Part shown: positions 13,442 through 15,216 of the stretch, piece after piece
Layout of the letters: each line of letters begins with the position of its first letter
Position numbering within the stretch: position 1 is the first letter of the stretch
Source: Rickettsiales bacterium
GTDB taxonomy: Bacteria; Pseudomonadota; Alphaproteobacteria; Rickettsiales; UBA1997
Length of the DNA stretch: 15,216 nt
Direction of reading: 5' to 3'
NCBI GenBank assembly: GCA_947425005.1
Contig: CANDYP010000025.1
Location: 1-15,216, forward strand
Position numbers and translations under genes: made by a program
Notes under the pieces: generated by a model
What the model saw: only the letters and a program-made list of their open reading frames with translations
Database searches by the model: none
What the model was told of the DNA's origin: nothing

Positions 13442-15193
13442 ATGAAATCGCTCAAATTCATTTTGAAGTGGGGATTCTTTTTCTCAATCTGGATTGCCGT
13501 TTTCGGCGCTCTGGCCCTGCTTTATTACCTTCATGATCTTCCTAGTCTCAGCGAATTGGAAGCGGAAAAAAATCGGCAAGTTGTACAAGTAAATTATTCG
13601 GACTCCGAGCGCATTACTAATTTCGGCGGCATTTACGGCAGCGAAATCGATTTTTACGAACTGCCGACCAACTTGATCAACGCTGTGATTGCGACCGAAG
13701 ATCGCCGCTTTTTTAAACATCACGGCGTCGATATTTTTGGAATGTTGCGCGCCGCTCACGCCAATAATAAAGCCGGTCACATCGTGCAAGGCGGTAGTAC
13801 GATTACGCAACAATTAGCCAAATTATTGTTCTTAAACGCGGATCGAAATTTCAAACGTAAAATTCAGGAAATCTTGCTGGCGTTGCAGTTGGAGCGTCAC
13901 TTCACCAAAGAACAAATTCTAACTTGTTACTTAAATCGCGCTTATTTCGGCGCCGGCAACTACGGCGTGGGCAATGCCGCGAAATTTTATTTCGGCAAAA
14001 ATGTGGCGCGCATTAATTTAAATGAAGCGGCTTTGCTGGCGGGATTGTTGAAAGCGCCGTCAAAATTTTCGCCAAATAATAATAAGGATCTCGCTGAAGA
14101 TAGAGCCAGCGAGGTTCTAGACAATATGATTGAAGCCGGATTTTTGGATGAAAAACATCTGTCCGAAATGAATAAAGATGTGACTTACAAAGTTGAAAAG
14201 TCGCAAAGGCTTTATTTTGCTGACTTCGTGCACGATCAATATCCGGATTTTATTTCGAAAAAATTTGCAGAAGAGAAAAAAATCTCAATCACCACGACGC
14301 TGGATGAAAAAATTCAGAGCAAAATGGAAGAGGCGGAAAATAAATTTATCGCGGAACATTCTGACAAAATCGGCAAGTCGCAAGTGGCAATTGTGGTAAT
14401 GGATAAAAGTGGCGCGGTGCTGGCGATGTCTGGTGGTAAGGACTATCAGGAAAGTCAGTTTAATCGAGCAGTTTATTCAAAAAGGCAGGCGGGTTCGGCT
14501 TTCAAAACCTTCGTTTATTTGGCGGCTTTTGAAGATGGCGCGGACACGGATGACGAGATGGAAGACAAGAAAATTAACGTCGGGGTTTGGCTGCCGGAGA
14601 ACTACAACAATCACTATTTGGGCGAGGTGACGTTGAAACGCGCTTTCGCGGAATCGCTGAATTCGGTGGCGGTACAATTGGCGCGCAAGCTTGATCCGGG
14701 CGCAATTGCCAAGACGGCGCATCGCTTGGGAATCGTTTCAGAAATTAAGAAAAATGATTTAACGATCGCTTTGGGAACTAGCGAGGTGACCCTGTTTGAG
14801 CTGGTCGCCGCTTACGCTACGATTGCAAATAATGGTGAAGCGGTGATTCCTTTTACGATTTCTCAAATCAAAAATGACAAGGAGGAAGTGCTCTACGAGC
14901 GCGAATCTTCTGGGTTGGGCGAGGTGATTTCTTCGAGTGCGGAAGAGAAAATCAAAGAAGTTTTGCGGGAGGTGGTGGAGCGCGGAACTGGAAAAAATGC
15001 TAATGTTGGTCTTGATGTTTTTGGAAAAACTGGTACTAGTCAAAACTTCCGAGATGCTTGGTTTGTAGGCTTTGATGACCATTACGTGGTGGGAGTGTGG
15101 ATTGGAAATGACGACAATTCGCCCACAAAACAAATTACCGGCGGATCACTTCCGGCCAGTTTGTTTGCAGAGATTTTACGAAAGATTGAGTAG
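13442..15193 (+). CDS. Bifunctional class A penicillin-binding protein (glycosyltransferase/transpeptidase)
   Basis: 583 aa, shorter than enterobacterial PBP1A/1B (about 850) but complete in its catalytic parts. An N-terminal membrane anchor (about 7-29) follows a short cytoplasmic start. The GT51 glycosyltransferase covers about 50-210, with IATEDRRFFKHHGVD (catalytic Glu86), GGSTITQQLAKLLF and ERHFTKEQIL. The transpeptidase covers about 310-575: active-site Ser352 in SAFK, SLN at 405-407 and KTGT at 529-532. It polymerises lipid II and cross-links peptidoglycan in the periplasm, so the organism appears to make peptidoglycan. The reduced length reflects the lack of an ODD-like insert or a long C-terminal tail. 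It is divergent from the aminotransferase gene, and its promoter must lie within that gene. The gene is complete, with a TAG at 15191-15193. Confidence 0.94.
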   Translation: MKSLKFILKWGFFFSIWIAVFGALALLYYLHDLPSLSELEAEKNRQVVQVNYSDSERITNFGGIYGSEIDFYELPTNLINAVIATEDRRFFKHHGVDIFGMLRAAHANNKAGHIVQGGSTITQQLAKLLFLNADRNFKRKIQEILLALQLERHFTKEQILTCYLNRAYFGAGNYGVGNAAKFYFGKNVARINLNEAALLAGLLKAPSKFSPNNNKDLAEDRASEVLDNMIEAGFLDEKHLSEMNKDVTYKVEKSQRLYFADFVHDQYPDFISKKFAEEKKISITTTLDEKIQSKMEEAENKFIAEHSDKIGKSQVAIVVMDKSGAVLAMSGGKDYQESQFNRAVYSKRQAGSAFKTFVYLAAFEDGADTDDEMEDKKINVGVWLPENYNNHYLGEVTLKRAFAESLNSVAVQLARKLDPGAIAKTAHRLGIVSEIKKNDLTIALGTSEVTLFELVAAYATIANNGEAVIPFTISQIKNDKEEVLYERESSGLGEVISSSAEEKIKEVLREVVERGTGKNANVGLDVFGKTGTSQNFRDAWFVGFDDHYVVGVWIGNDDNSPTKQITGGSLPASLFAEILRKIE

Positions 15194-15216
15194 TGGATTT
15201 CTTGAGATGCAGCGGG

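Overview
The window looks like a chromosomal segment of a moderate-GC alphaproteobacterium with a host-associated, probably intracellular lifestyle. The taxonomic hint comes mainly from a sigma-32 (RpoH) protein with an intact RpoH box and from a split glycine decarboxylase (gcvPA/gcvPB). The lifestyle hint comes from two large proteins built of eukaryote-like parts: an ankyrin-repeat protein with a nucleotidyltransferase-like domain, and a leucine-rich-repeat protein with an F-box-like segment and a C-terminal CaaX box. The genus cannot be fixed from this sequence.

Layout: (1) 1-4060, minus strand: a DUF1016_N/staphylococcal-nuclease fusion, preceded by the 938-aa ankyrin/nucleotidyltransferase protein. 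This pair lies between copies 1 and 2 of a C6/G6-rich palindromic repeat. (2) 4388-9526, plus strand: a compact run gcvPA, DUF4160, DUF2442, gcvPB, then two paralogous prepilin-like LamG proteins. Two of the junctions are 1-nt TAATG overlaps, so the small DUF pair sits inside the glycine-cleavage operon and the pilins are coupled to it. (3) 9546-10591: a perfect 27-bp inverted repeat, a good sigma-70-type promoter, and rpoH. (4) 10768-12408: the LRR protein with about 12 repeats of 28 residues. (5) 12453-12588: copy 3 of the palindromic repeat, between convergent genes. (6) 12592-15193: divergent genes for a class IV aminotransferase and a bifunctional class A penicillin-binding protein, with only 16 nt between their start codons.

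How the parts relate: gcvPA/gcvPB form the P protein of the glycine cleavage system (gcvT and gcvH are not here). RpoH and the PBP are housekeeping functions. The three accessory blocks (nuclease fusion plus ankyrin/NTase, DUF pair, LRR/CaaX protein) are the unusual content. The most striking single observation is that the LRR protein ends in Cys-Ile-Val-Ser, a textbook eukaryotic prenylation signal, just after an F-box-like segment. This recalls the F-box/CaaX layout of the Legionella effector AnkB. No gene-free stretch exceeds 300 bases.
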